Of a DNA stretch of 64,000 nt, positions 37,399-46,473 are shown in pieces. The stretch is from JASHPR01 sp963778075. Lineage in GTDB: Bacteria > Actinomycetota > Actinomycetes > Streptosporangiales > Streptosporangiaceae. The translations under genes and the position numbers were made by a program. The DNA lies in the NCBI GenBank assembly GCA_963778075.1, contig CAVZTJ010000009.1:1-64000 (forward strand), in the 5' to 3' direction. The number at the start of each line of letters is the position of its first letter. The stretch's first letter is position 1. Below the pieces are notes generated by a model, which made no database searches, had not been told where the DNA came from, and worked only from the letters and a program-made list of their open reading frames with translations.

Positions 37399-38256
37399 CT
37401 AGTGTGTTCCGGCGAATGCTTCCGGAGCCACCCCAGCGAGGAAGTCGCGGACTGTGCGCCGGAACAGTTCGGGCTCGTCGCTGGGCGGCGAGTGGCCCGA
37501 CTTCTCGAAGATCACCAGCTGTGAGTCCGGGATCAATGAGGCGATGGTCTCCGACATCTCTACCGGGGTCACCCAGTCGTACCGGCCGACGGTGATCAGG
37601 GTCGGGCAGCGCACGTCCGGAAGGGCCGGCTTGACGTCGTAGACGGGCCGGTTCTTCTGGAAGCACCAGTTGTGGGTTTCGTGCCGGTAGCTGCCGTTCT
37701 CTACCCTTGCGGCGGCCCGTTCCCGGTCGTCCTCGTAGGAGTACAGCGGGGCGATCTCGGCCCAGCAGGCCTTGAGATCGGCGTCGTCGCGGATGTGGCC
37801 GGTCCAGTAACGCTCGAAGTTGTCCCAGTTGAGCTCGACGCGCGTCTGCTTGCGGCCGTTCTCGAACACCCGCTCCAGGTTCGAGCTGTCCGGGGAGGTG
37901 TCGCGCAGGATCATCGCGCGGGTGTGCTCGGGATAGGCGATGGCGTACTCCATCGCGATGAAGCCGCCGTAGGATCCCCCGGCCACGATGACCTGGTCGG
38001 CACCCACCCACTGGCGCACCCCGTCCAGGTCAGCTGCCCACTGCGCGTGGCTGAACGGCGGCTTGCCCTCGCTGACGCCGCAGCCGCGGGCGTCGTAGAC
38101 GACGATCCGGAACGCGTCCGCCAGCCAGCCGAAACTCGCCTTCGGCTCGGCCAGGGATCCGATGCCGCCGCCACCGTGGTGCACGATGATGACCGGCGCT
38201 CCGTCGGGTCCCAGCACCTCTACGTTCAGGCTGTTGTCGTTTATCTCTACGAACAC
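37399..38256 (-). CDS. Alpha/beta hydrolase (proline iminopeptidase-like)
   Basis: A 285-residue hydrolase with oxyanion region VIIVHHGGGGIGS, YDARGCGVSEG, nucleophile elbow GGSYGG (Ser about residue 107), acid Asp in VGRYDWVTP and catalytic His in KSGHSPPSDEP. The layout matches proline-iminopeptidase-like and related alpha/beta hydrolases. Complete and intact; substrate not predictable. It stands alone between the EVE gene and the YCII gene. Confidence 0.88.
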   Translation of the reverse strand: MFVEINDNSLNVEVLGPDGAPVIIVHHGGGGIGSLAEPKASFGWLADAFRIVVYDARGCGVSEGKPPFSHAQWAADLDGVRQWVGADQVIVAGGSYGGFIAMEYAIAYPEHTRAMILRDTSPDSSNLERVFENGRKQTRVELNWDNFERYWTGHIRDDADLKACWAEIAPLYSYEDDRERAAARVENGSYRHETHNWCFQKNRPVYDVKPALPDVRCPTLITVGRYDWVTPVEMSETIASLIPDSQLVIFEKSGHSPPSDEPELFRRTVRDFLAGVAPEAFAGTH

Positions 38257-38460
38257 CCGGACTCCTCCTCTGCGACGTTTTCTCCGATCACATTGTGTAT
38301 GTCCTGGTCGGAGCCGTCACGCGCGGCCCCGGCCGGCCCTCGGCCCGCCGCGTCAGGCTGAATACTTGGCAGGTGTCCTTCTGGGCAGTTCCCGTTCGTC
38401 GTCTGGTTGCACAGCGCCAGACCCCGATCATCGGCTACGTCTACGGGAAGCGAGAATGAG

Positions 38461-39204
38461 ATGAAGTACATCGTGATCATCGTCGGCAACACCGATCACA
38501 GCAGCGACGGCGTCGCGGCGCCGGATGCCCTGGCGTTCATGCAGCGCGAGATCCCCAAGTGGGTCGAGGAGATGAACGCCCGCGGGGTGCGGCTGTTCGG
38601 CCGGGAGCTGGACCTGCCCAACACGGCCGCCACGGTGCGCGTGCGCAACGGCGAGACGCTGGTGACCGACGGCCCGTTCGCGGAGACCAAGGAGTTCATG
38701 GCCGGTTTCGACCTGCTCGAATGCTCCAGCCTCGACGAGGCGGTCGAGGTGACGGCCAAGAGCCCGATCACACGGTTCCACCGGATGGAGGTCCGGCCCT
38801 TCATGGACGGGCTGCAGGTCGGCGAGAAGGCGTTCGCGTTCGGCCACGGCGACGACGGCGACTCCAGGCCGTACCTGCTGACGATGTGGATGAGCGATAC
38901 CCCTGCGGCGCCGGTCGACGATCAGGCACTGATGGCCGAGGGCGAGGCCTGGAAGCAGGACGCGGAGGCGCGCGGCCTGCAGATCCTGGGCAACGCGCTG
39001 CAGGGCCTGGAGACCGCCAGGACGATCAGCGCCCGCGACGGAGAGACGCTGATCAGCGACGGGCCGTTCACCGAGACCAAGGAGTTCATCGCCGGCATCG
39101 ACGTCGTCAGCTGCGCGGACCGCCAGCAGGCCATCGACCTCGCGGCCGCGCATCCGATCGCCCGGTACCACGCGATCGAGGTGCGCCCGTTCTACGTCCC
39201 GTGA
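38461..39204 (+). CDS. Tandem YCII-domain protein
   Basis: A 247-residue protein made of two YCII/DGPF-type domains, each ending in the same motif: DGPFAETKEFMAGFDLLE (first) and DGPFTETKEFIAGIDVVS (second), with RMEVRPF and AIEVRPF at the domain ends. Single-domain relatives are often encoded beside ECF sigma factors, but none is adjacent here. Probably an internal duplication. ATG 38461 is chosen; the ribosome site is weak (GGAAGCGAG). Function unknown. Confidence 0.88.
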   Translation: MKYIVIIVGNTDHSSDGVAAPDALAFMQREIPKWVEEMNARGVRLFGRELDLPNTAATVRVRNGETLVTDGPFAETKEFMAGFDLLECSSLDEAVEVTAKSPITRFHRMEVRPFMDGLQVGEKAFAFGHGDDGDSRPYLLTMWMSDTPAAPVDDQALMAEGEAWKQDAEARGLQILGNALQGLETARTISARDGETLISDGPFTETKEFIAGIDVVSCADRQQAIDLAAAHPIARYHAIEVRPFYVP

Positions 39205-39341
39205 CCGGGCGCCGTCCTGCTCCTTGTCACGACCGCCGTCGTCGCCTTCCAGCAACCCAGGCAACAGCGCCGGGACAATGGCGCCTCACGTTGCCGTGAT
39301 GGACTGTGTGCGGAAGGGAAGCCTACCGAGGGGCAGGACCG

Positions 39342-40202
39342 TTGCGGATCGTCCAGTTTTCCGACACCCATATCTCACGTCTCGGCGGGACCCCGAGCGA
39401 GAACATGTCGCTCCTGGTCGACTTTCTGAACGAGGAGCTGCGCCCCGATCTGGTGATCCACACCGGTGACGTCGTGATCCTCAACCCCGACTCGCCCGAC
39501 GACCGGCAGGCGGCGCGGCATCTGCTTGAGCAGATCAACGCGCCGCTGCTGGTGCTGCCCGGCAACCACGACGTGGGCGAGTCCGGCGACGACGTATGGA
39601 TGGACGTCTCGATCACCAGCGACCGGGTAGCCGGCTTCGCGGGCACGTGGGGCGCAGACCGGTTTCTCCGGCTCGGCGACGCCAGGACCGGCTCGCAGGA
39701 CTGGGCGTTCGTCGGCATCAACAGCGAGCGGATGTCCTCGGGCCTGCCCGAGGAGAACGAGCAGTGGGACTGGCTGGCGAACGTCGCGGACGAGGTGCGC
39801 GGCAAGTCGGTGATGCTGTTCCTGCACAAGCCGCTCTGGCTCCTCGGCGGCTCGCGGGCGGGCATGACGATCCCCGAACCCGACCGCGAGCGGCTGCTGT
39901 CGGTGCTGGCCGGCACCAGGCTGCGCGTCGTTGCCAACGGCCACCTGCACCGCTACCGGCATGCGTACGAGGGAGACCTGCTCACCGTCTGGTCGCCGTC
40001 GCTGACCTTCGCGATGCCGCCCGATCCGGACTACGGCTTCGGGCCCAGCGTCTCCGGCATCGTCGAGTACCAGATCGACGGCGACGCGATCGAGGCGGAG
40101 TTCCGGCCCGTGCCCGGAGTCGAAGGCGTGGCGGACGCGGCCTCGATCCCCGGGTACGACACCGCCATGGCCGAGGTAGAGGCGCTGTCCGCGAGCCGCT
40201 GA
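39342..40202 (+). CDS. Calcineurin-like metallophosphoesterase
   Basis: A 286-residue enzyme with all metal-ligand motifs in order: FSDTH, HTGDVV, LPGNHD, FLHKPLW and NGHLHRYR. This is the cyclic-nucleotide phosphodiesterase-like branch of the family. I chose TTG 39342 (LRIVQFSDTH), which starts directly at the first strand and has GAGGGGCAGGA upstream; GTG 39306 would add 12 residues. Likely a cytosolic phosphodiesterase; substrate unknown. Confidence 0.88.
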   Translation: MRIVQFSDTHISRLGGTPSENMSLLVDFLNEELRPDLVIHTGDVVILNPDSPDDRQAARHLLEQINAPLLVLPGNHDVGESGDDVWMDVSITSDRVAGFAGTWGADRFLRLGDARTGSQDWAFVGINSERMSSGLPEENEQWDWLANVADEVRGKSVMLFLHKPLWLLGGSRAGMTIPEPDRERLLSVLAGTRLRVVANGHLHRYRHAYEGDLLTVWSPSLTFAMPPDPDYGFGPSVSGIVEYQIDGDAIEAEFRPVPGVEGVADAASIPGYDTAMAEVEALSASR

Positions 40203-40312
40203 TCACCCGCGCCGCTCCTCCAGACCCACCCTGACCTGTATTTACACAGGTGACCGCTTGATGCAAGGCTGTACGACCACATTGCATGCAAGCAGCGGAG
40301 GGGATGCGTGCC

Positions 40313-41452
40313 ATGCCGGCGGATCACGTTCATTTCAACGGGAGCGTCAACCTGGCCGACACCGAGACGGTGATGCGCGAGATCACCTCGCGGGTGCCGT
40401 CCGGCCTGCGCCGGCTTCCTGACGGGGAAACCGGGGACCGCAACAACTGGATCTTCTTCCAGCTGCAGAGGTTCCTGCAGCTTCCCTGGCTGGTCCCGGA
40501 CGGCCCGCTGGATGCCGTCGTACAAGGGGACTATGAAAACATGCCCAAGCTGCGGTTGGCCGAAGGCGTGGATCCCGCCGAAGTGACCTGGCCGAACCTC
40601 GGCTACGCCGACGCCTATCTGGAGTCGTATCAGACCTTCGTCGCGCTGCGCGACGAGGGCGTGATCCCGGCCGGTGCCCGGTTCCAGGTCCAGTACCCGA
40701 CGCCGCTCGCCTCGATCGGCGGCTACATCGTCCCGGAGCAGCAGCTGGAGCTGCTCGGCTCGTACGAGCGGGCGATGTTCGCCGACCTGGGCCGGCTGCT
40801 GAGCGAGATCCCGCACGGCGATGTGGCGATGCAGTGGGACGTCGCGGTGGAGTTCGGCGTCCTCGAGTCGGCGTTCGCGCCCGACGGCGCGCAGACCTTC
40901 GACGCGGTCATCGCGGCGCTCGTGCGCTGCATCGACCAGGTGACCGCGGACATCCCGGCCGGGATGCACCTGTGCTACGGAGACTACGGCCACCACCATT
41001 TCAAGCAGCCGGAGTCGCTGGTCTTGCAGGTCCGGGTGCTGAACGCGGTCGCGGGGGCCGCCAGCCGGCCGGTGAGCTTCATCTCGTTCACGGTGCCGCA
41101 GGACGAGCGCGGCGAGAGCTACTTCGCGCCGCTGGCCGAGCTGACCGTGGACCCGGACACCGAGCTCAACTTCGCGCTGGTGCCGTACCATCCGGCCGAG
41201 CAGGCACCGGGCACCAGCGCGGAGCAGGCGCGGCTCATCGACGCAGCCCTGGCTGCGAGCCCGGGCGGCCCGCGTGCCTGGGGCGTCTGCACCGAGTGCG
41301 GCATGGGACGCGCTGACCGGGACGACATCCCGGCGCTGCTGGACCTGCACGCCCGGCTCATCACGGCCGGGTTATCGGTACCCGCGGCGCTGGTAGACGA
41401 CGCATGGCGGGAGCGGGCTCCCAAGAAGCTGATCGCCGAACGCGACCGCTAG
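40313..41452 (+). CDS. MetE/UROD-superfamily TIM-barrel protein
   Basis: A 379-residue TIM-barrel protein resembling the C-terminal half of cobalamin-independent methionine synthase: HFNGSVNLADTETVMREI, GLRRLPDGETGDRNNWI and, near the end, WGVCTECGMGR, where MetE-like proteins bind zinc by cysteine. It lacks the long N-terminal barrel of MetE, so it is not a housekeeping methionine synthase. ATG 40313 lies 11 bp after GGAGGGG; ATG 40304 is too close to it and ATG 40286 precedes it. A 10-bp palindrome TTGCATGCAA (40282-40291) overlaps the leader. Confidence 0.7.
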   Translation: MPADHVHFNGSVNLADTETVMREITSRVPSGLRRLPDGETGDRNNWIFFQLQRFLQLPWLVPDGPLDAVVQGDYENMPKLRLAEGVDPAEVTWPNLGYADAYLESYQTFVALRDEGVIPAGARFQVQYPTPLASIGGYIVPEQQLELLGSYERAMFADLGRLLSEIPHGDVAMQWDVAVEFGVLESAFAPDGAQTFDAVIAALVRCIDQVTADIPAGMHLCYGDYGHHHFKQPESLVLQVRVLNAVAGAASRPVSFISFTVPQDERGESYFAPLAELTVDPDTELNFALVPYHPAEQAPGTSAEQARLIDAALAASPGGPRAWGVCTECGMGRADRDDIPALLDLHARLITAGLSVPAALVDDAWRERAPKKLIAERDR

Positions 41453-41454
41453 CG

Positions 41455-42030
41455 TCAGCGGACGACGCGGAGGGCAACCTTGCGGTTGCCGCCGTTCTGC
41501 TTGACCAGCGCGAACCACAGCGGCAGCATGCCGTCGACGGCCGCCGTGGCGTCCGCATCACCGAGGAATGCCGGCTCGAGCCCGACCGCGGTGATGAGTT
41601 CCTCGGCGACCGCTCGCGCCTCGGAGTCGGCGGCGAAGAAGAGGTTCGCGCCGGGGAGCGGGTCGGCGAAGTTCTCCCAGCCCAGCGAGTTGAACGCGCG
41701 CACGTACCGGGCCGACGGCGCGGCGTCCGCGATCAGCGCGCGGCTGTCGTACTCGGCCCCGCCGCCCATCCGGTTCACCGCGTCGATCACTACCTTGCCG
41801 GCGAGCGCAGCGCCGTGATCATTCACGACGTCCGGTACCACCGCACCGGGGACGGCCAGCACAACCACATCGGCGCCTTCCAGCGCGTCGCCGATGCCGC
41901 GCACCGGCGCGCCGCCCGGGCCGTCGCCGGAGCCGCCCCGGGCTCCGTAGACCACGTCGTGCCCGGCCGCGCTCCACTTGCTCCCGAGCGTTCCGCCGAT
42001 ATTGCCCCTGCCGATGACGGCTATCTTCAT
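41455..42030 (-). CDS. NADP/F420-type reductase-like protein
   Basis: A 191-residue Rossmann protein: MKIAVIGRGNIGGTLGSKW, then VVVLAVPGAVVPDVV, VRAFNSLGWENFADPL and a C-terminal helical cap. This matches the F420-dependent NADP reductase/NADP oxidoreductase-like group. It converges on the MetE-like gene with 2 bp between the stops. ATG 42030 starts exactly at the first strand. Three 21-22-bp tandem repeats lie in its leader. Confidence 0.82.
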   Translation of the reverse strand: MKIAVIGRGNIGGTLGSKWSAAGHDVVYGARGGSGDGPGGAPVRGIGDALEGADVVVLAVPGAVVPDVVNDHGAALAGKVVIDAVNRMGGGAEYDSRALIADAAPSARYVRAFNSLGWENFADPLPGANLFFAADSEARAVAEELITAVGLEPAFLGDADATAAVDGMLPLWFALVKQNGGNRKVALRVVR

Positions 42031-42048
42031 GCCCCCCTGCAACCGGCG

Positions 42049-42113
42049 TGACGCCCGCCTCATTCCCCCGTGACGCCACCTCATTCCCCCGTGGCGCCCG
42101 CCTCACTCCCGCG
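42049..42113. repeat. Three tandem 21-22-bp repeats
   Basis: Units at 42049-42070, 42071-42091 and 42092-42113 share the core CGCCxxCCTCAxTCCCxCG. They lie 19-83 bp upstream of the reductase start on the minus strand and could be operators or slippage products. Confidence 0.75.
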
Positions 42114-42162
42114 CGGCGGCGGGCGCGCCGGCCGCCCGACCGGCCCCGAGAGCCCCGTTCCG

Positions 42163-42613
42163 GCTAGTGATCCCGATAGACGGCCTCGTGCCCCCGCAGC
42201 ACCCGCAACGACGGGCGGGCGGGGTCGATGTGCCAGCTGACGCACTGCTCGGGATGGATCCGGATGACCTCGTCGCTGAACAGGCCGACCCCGAAAACCC
42301 GGCGGCTGCACACCGCTCAGCGCCTCGGCCCTCCCCCGGAGCTCGAGCCCCCGGCCCACGCCCGGCCGGAACGCGCCCGGCCCGTCGGGCACCGTGTCAT
42401 CGACCACGAACGCCACCCGCGGCCGCGCCGCCACGTTGCGGAACTTCCGGCTCTCGCCCACCTCGGCCCGCCGATGTCGATGGTCCCGTCGGCGTTGAGG
42501 CGATAGCTGACGGGCACCACGTCGGGGCCGCCATCCGGGCCGATCGTCGCCAGGCAGCCGCGACGGCAGGAGGCAAGATACTCGCGTTCCGGCGCAGTGA
42601 GCACTGTGTCCAT
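42163..42613 (-). pseudogene. PPOX-family (F420-type) oxidoreductase, frameshifted
   Basis: ATG 42613 begins a PPOX split-barrel protein (MDTVLTAPEREYLASCRRG, DVVPVSYRLNADGTIDIGG). The frame then shifts near 42470 to ESRKFRNVAARPRVAFVVDD, and again near 42300 to FSDEVIRIHPEQCVSW, ending at TAG 42163. Together the pieces make a full enzyme of about 148 residues of the type that uses F420 or FMN. Two frame changes mean it is broken as written. Confidence 0.75.
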
Positions 42614-42866
42614 AGCGAGGACGATAGGCACGGCCAATGCCGCCGCGTATCGGTCCGCAGACCGGGAACACATCGGTCAAGGGCGGAGATGGCTCGCGCC
42701 ACAGACCCGGGACGCTCTGTCGGGCGGGAGGTAAACACGCCCCTCTAGCTTCAACGTATAGCGGACCCGGGGGCTTGCGGCAAGGCCCCGGTCGTGCCGC
42801 ATAATCGCTGGCCGAGGACGGAACCGACGGAACCGGGAGTCGCGTAATGCGGGTGTTGGCCGAGTG

Positions 42867-44390
42867 ATGGACGCCGACGTGATCATCGTGGGGGCGGGCC
42901 CGACCGGCCTGATGCTGGCCGGTGAGCTGCGCCTGGCTGGAGTGCGGCCGGTGGTGCTGGAGCGCCGGCCGGAGCCCCGGGAGATCCCGAGGGCCAACGG
43001 GTTTGGCGGCCAGATCCTGCAGCTGCTGCGTTACCGGGGCCTGCTGGACCGGCTCGAAGCAGCCAGCCCGAACCCCCACCCGAAGCCCATTTTCCCGTTC
43101 GGCGGCGTGCATCTGGACCTCTCCCGCCTGGCCGATCCCCCGCTGCAGGCGATGGCGCTCCCCCAGCCGCAGCTCGAGCGCCTGCTGGGCGAGCGCGCCA
43201 GCGAGCTCCACGCCGTCATCCAACGCGGGCATGAGGTGGCCGGGCTGAGCCAGGACGACGTCGCGGCGACCGCGGACGTGCGCGGGCCGGACGGGCCGTA
43301 CCGGCTGACCGCGCGGTTCCTGGTGGGCTGCGACGGCGGCCGCAGCCCGGTGCGCAACCTGGCGGGCATCCCGTTCCCGGGCACCACGTATCCGGAGGTC
43401 AACCGGCTGGGCCAGGTCACGCTGGCCGACTCGGTGACCATGCTCGACAACGGCGGCCTCGACGTCCCCGGGCTGGGCCGGATCCGTGCGGGCTTCACCC
43501 GCACCGAGCATGGGGTGTTCTCCTTCGGGCGGATAACTCAGGGCGGGCTGCTCGTCCATGCCACCGAGGAAGAGCCCGGCGAAGTCGACGATGACGCGCC
43601 GATGACTCTGGCCGAACTCCAGGACAGCATCCGCCGGGTGCTTGGCGCGGATCTCCCGCTGGCGGGAGCGACCCGGCTGTCGCGCTGGCAGTTTCAGGCC
43701 CGGCAGGCCGGACGGTACCGCGACGGGCGAATCCTGCTGGCCGGCGATGCGGCCCACCTGCTCCCGGCTACCGGTGCGGCGCTCAACCTCGGCCTGCTCG
43801 ACACGGTCAACCTTGCCTGGAAGCTGGGAGCCGCCATCCACGGCTGGGCGCCGGCCGGCCTGCTGGACACGTATCACGGCGAGCGCCACCCGGCCGGCGC
43901 ACGTGCCCTGCTGCAGACCCAGGCTCAGGTGGCCCTGCGGCGCGGGCTGGACCCAGCCGCCGAAGCGCTTCGGGACGTCTTCACCGAGCTGCTCGCCGAC
44001 GAGCAGCCTTCGCGCCGAGTCGGGGCCATGATCGCCGGCACCGACATCCGGTACCCGATGCCAGGACCGAGCCAGCACCCTCTGGCCGGCACCTTCGCGC
44101 CCGACCTGAGCCTGCGCACCGGCCAGGGCACGACCAGCGTCGCGGAACTCATGCACACCGCGCGGCCCATCCTGCTCGATCTCGCCGACCGCCCGGGCCT
44201 CCGCGAGGCAGCCCGGGACTGGCGGCATCGCATCGACATCCGCACCGCCGAGACCGATCAGCGGCCAGCCGACGCCCTGCTGATCCGCCCGGACGCCTAC
44301 ATCGCCTGGGTTGCGGCCACCGGCGAGCCCGCTGGCACCGCCGCGCCCGCACTGCGAGACGCGCTCTGCTGCTGGTTCGGCCCCGCGTGA
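42867..44390 (+). CDS. FAD-dependent aromatic monooxygenase (PheA/TfdB-like)
   Basis: A 507-residue flavoprotein hydroxylase: N-terminal FAD motif VIIVGAGPTGLMLAGEL, DG motif FLVGCDGGRSPVR (near residue 155), GD motif ILLAGDAAHLLPATGAALNL, and a thioredoxin-like C-terminal region ending CWFGPA. This is the class A monooxygenase type often used in polyketide and aromatic metabolism. GTG 42864 directly before ATG 42867 is an alternative start. It stands alone, with no evident partner. Confidence 0.9.
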   Translation: MDADVIIVGAGPTGLMLAGELRLAGVRPVVLERRPEPREIPRANGFGGQILQLLRYRGLLDRLEAASPNPHPKPIFPFGGVHLDLSRLADPPLQAMALPQPQLERLLGERASELHAVIQRGHEVAGLSQDDVAATADVRGPDGPYRLTARFLVGCDGGRSPVRNLAGIPFPGTTYPEVNRLGQVTLADSVTMLDNGGLDVPGLGRIRAGFTRTEHGVFSFGRITQGGLLVHATEEEPGEVDDDAPMTLAELQDSIRRVLGADLPLAGATRLSRWQFQARQAGRYRDGRILLAGDAAHLLPATGAALNLGLLDTVNLAWKLGAAIHGWAPAGLLDTYHGERHPAGARALLQTQAQVALRRGLDPAAEALRDVFTELLADEQPSRRVGAMIAGTDIRYPMPGPSQHPLAGTFAPDLSLRTGQGTTSVAELMHTARPILLDLADRPGLREAARDWRHRIDIRTAETDQRPADALLIRPDAYIAWVAATGEPAGTAAPALRDALCCWFGPA

Positions 44391-44399
44391 TTCGCGAAG

Positions 44400-44912
44400 C
44401 TACACGCCGGCCGCGCCGTCGATGCGTTCCCGGATCAGGTCCGCGTGGCCGTTGTGGCGGGCGTACTCCTCGATCATGTGGACGTAGATCCAGCGGAGGC
44501 TGACGTCCTGCTCCATGAACCGTCCGGTGTCGGCGAGGGTACGGGCGGCGCAGTGCTCGCGGGCGCGGGCGATCTCCGCCCTCCAGGTGGCGAGCGCGTC
44601 GCGCAGGGTGGCGCCCTGGGCCAGGTCGAACCCGCCGTCGGGACCACGCGGATCGGCCTGCGGGTCGTAGATCGGCGGGGCGTGTTCTCCGGCCAGCACC
44701 CGGCGGAACCAGTTCCGCTCCACCTCGGCCATGTGCTGGACCAGGCCGGTCATCGTGACCGGCGACGGTGGCGCGGACGCGACCGCGGCCTGCTCATCGT
44801 CCAGGCCCTCGCACTTCATGGCGAGGGTGGTGCGGTGAAAGTCAAGCCAGCTTTCGAGCGTGGTGCGCTCGTCGGCGTTCAGCGGCGGCATAGGGCGCTC
44901 GAGGGTGCTCAC
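44400..44912 (-). CDS. DinB/DUF664-family protein
   Basis: A 170-residue four-helix protein of the DinB/DUF664 kind, with the conserved metal histidines in LVQHMAEVERNW and in the C-terminal HMIEEYARHNGHADLIRE. The start is taken at GTG 44912 (STLERPMPPLNADERTTLES) since this matches the family N-terminus; the frame is open to 44963. Possibly a thiol- or metal-dependent enzyme; the reaction is unknown. It converges with the monooxygenase gene with 9 bp between the stops. Confidence 0.8.
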   Translation of the reverse strand: MSTLERPMPPLNADERTTLESWLDFHRTTLAMKCEGLDDEQAAVASAPPSPVTMTGLVQHMAEVERNWFRRVLAGEHAPPIYDPQADPRGPDGGFDLAQGATLRDALATWRAEIARAREHCAARTLADTGRFMEQDVSLRWIYVHMIEEYARHNGHADLIRERIDGAAGV

Positions 44913-45198
44913 CCTTCGATTATCGCCAGCGGCGTCCGGGATGGCGGGCCGGGCCGCCTCCATCTGGACTGCATCGCGAGCACACGCCGGTTGCTTGCCT
45001 GGCGGCTACCAATGAATTAGGACCCGCCTGCGAGCGGCGTCCGGTGCCGGGGTGGGCGGCAGAGCCCTCGGGGTGGTCCCGGCTTTTCACCGGCGCGGTC
45101 ACCGCCTCGCCCTTATCGGCGCGGTCAGCGCCAGGCCGCCCCTGCCACATGTACGCATGCCGGCAGGGACGGCCACCGCGCCAGGAAGGAGCCAGCAG

Positions 45199-45681
45199 GT
45201 GTCTCCGCGCACCCGCATCAAACATCTGCCGGGGATAGGCCTCCAGTACGACTTCACCACGGCCGATGGCGAGCACCTGTCGGTGGTCGCGCACCGAAAC
45301 GGCTCGCGGAGCCTGGACGGCTACCGCGGCGACAGTTCCGACGAGGCGGCGTTCTCGTTTCACCTGACCGTAGAGGAGGCGGCCGTGCTCGCCGACGCGC
45401 TGCTGGCCGGGCATGACGACCCCCGGCTGCTGCGCGCCGCCGAGCTTGGCCTCGTCGCCGAGCGCGTTGCGCTGCCCTCCGTGTCCCGGTGGAACGGCCA
45501 GCCGCTCGGCAGCACGCGGCTTCGGACCCGGACCGGGGCGTCGGTCGTCGCGATCCTGCGCGGGTCCAACCCCATCCCCTCCCCAGCGGCGGCTTTCCGG
45601 CTGGCCGGCGGTGACACGCTTGTCGTCGTCGGCACCCGCGAGGGCGCCGACGCGGCCGCCGCGCTCCTCACCACGGATTGA
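45199..45681 (+). CDS. KhtT-like TrkA-C regulatory protein
   Basis: A 160-residue protein. The C-terminal 75 residues form a TrkA-C (RCK_C) domain: GQPLGSTRLRTRTGASVVAI and AFRLAGGDTLVVVGTREGAD. The N-terminal half (HLPGIGLQYDFTTADGEHLS) is the extra domain of KhtT-type regulators of CPA2 cation:proton antiporters. GTG 45199 has AAGGAG eight bases upstream. The antiporter gene that normally follows is missing; the next gene lies on the opposite strand. Confidence 0.82.
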   Translation: MSPRTRIKHLPGIGLQYDFTTADGEHLSVVAHRNGSRSLDGYRGDSSDEAAFSFHLTVEEAAVLADALLAGHDDPRLLRAAELGLVAERVALPSVSRWNGQPLGSTRLRTRTGASVVAILRGSNPIPSPAAAFRLAGGDTLVVVGTREGADAAAALLTTD

Positions 45682-46473
45682 TCAGGGCTTGGGGACCCAG
45701 CGGAAGCGGCGGACCGCGACGATCGCGCCGATGGCGCCCCACGCTGCCACCACTCCCAGCTGCCGCCAGTCGGTGCCGCTGTGCCCGGTGAACAAACCGG
45801 TCAGGGCCTCGTTGAAGGGCCGCACCGGGAGCCAGCCGGCGAAGCGGTTCAGCGCCGCGGAGTGGATCGGCGTGTACGTGCCGGAGATGAACAGCAGCGG
45901 GAACAGGATGAGCTGGGCGACCGCTGGGGCGGCGTCGGCGTTGGCGATCACCGAGGCGACCGCCACCCCCAGCGCGCAGAAGCAAATGGCGCCGAGCACC
46001 AGCATCGCGACGATCTGCGGCCAGTCCGACGGCAGCGGCACCCCGTAGAGCCGGCCGATGCCGACGATCAGTGCGATGTCGATGACGCTGACCAGGATGC
46101 AGTGCGCGACCAGGCCGACGAAGTACACCCACGCGGGCAGCGGCGTAGCCCGGATCCGCTTCAGGATCCCGTTCTGCCGCCGCGCCGCGAGCGCGACCGC
46201 GAGCTGGCCGTAGCACGAGCCGAACACCGACAGCACGGCGATCGTCGGCACGTAGTACTGCAGCACCGAGAGGCCGTCGAAGTACGAGCTCCGGCCGGTG
46301 CCGCTGAACAGGGCGCCGATGACCGTGAGAAACACGACCGGGAAGAGGAAGGTGAAGATCGCGCTCTGCGGGTTCCGCCAGAACGATAGCTGCTCGTAGC
46401 CGACCTGGTGCACCAGCAGGCGGGCGGTCCTGCGCCCCCACGGGCGGGGCGCGTCGGTCACTGCGGTCGTCAT
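45682..46473 (-). CDS. DrrB-like ABC exporter permease
   Basis: A 263-residue ABC-2 permease with six hydrophobic helices and the motif FTFLFPVVFLTVIGALF near the first helix. RQNGILKRIRATPLPAW is the conserved cytoplasmic loop of DrrB-type drug exporters. Its ATG overlaps the stop of the ATPase gene by 4 bp. With the ATPase it forms a drug or metabolite efflux pump, divergent from a NarL-type two-component system. Confidence 0.9.
   Translation of the reverse strand: MTTAVTDAPRPWGRRTARLLVHQVGYEQLSFWRNPQSAIFTFLFPVVFLTVIGALFSGTGRSSYFDGLSVLQYYVPTIAVLSVFGSCYGQLAVALAARRQNGILKRIRATPLPAWVYFVGLVAHCILVSVIDIALIVGIGRLYGVPLPSDWPQIVAMLVLGAICFCALGVAVASVIANADAAPAVAQLILFPLLFISGTYTPIHSAALNRFAGWLPVRPFNEALTGLFTGHSGTDWRQLGVVAAWGAIGAIVAVRRFRWVPKP

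Noticed and set aside
42081..44228. A 715-codon minus-strand open frame opposite the FAD monooxygenase
   Set aside because: Most is antisense to the monooxygenase; only its last part coincides with a frame of the broken PPOX gene and was used there.
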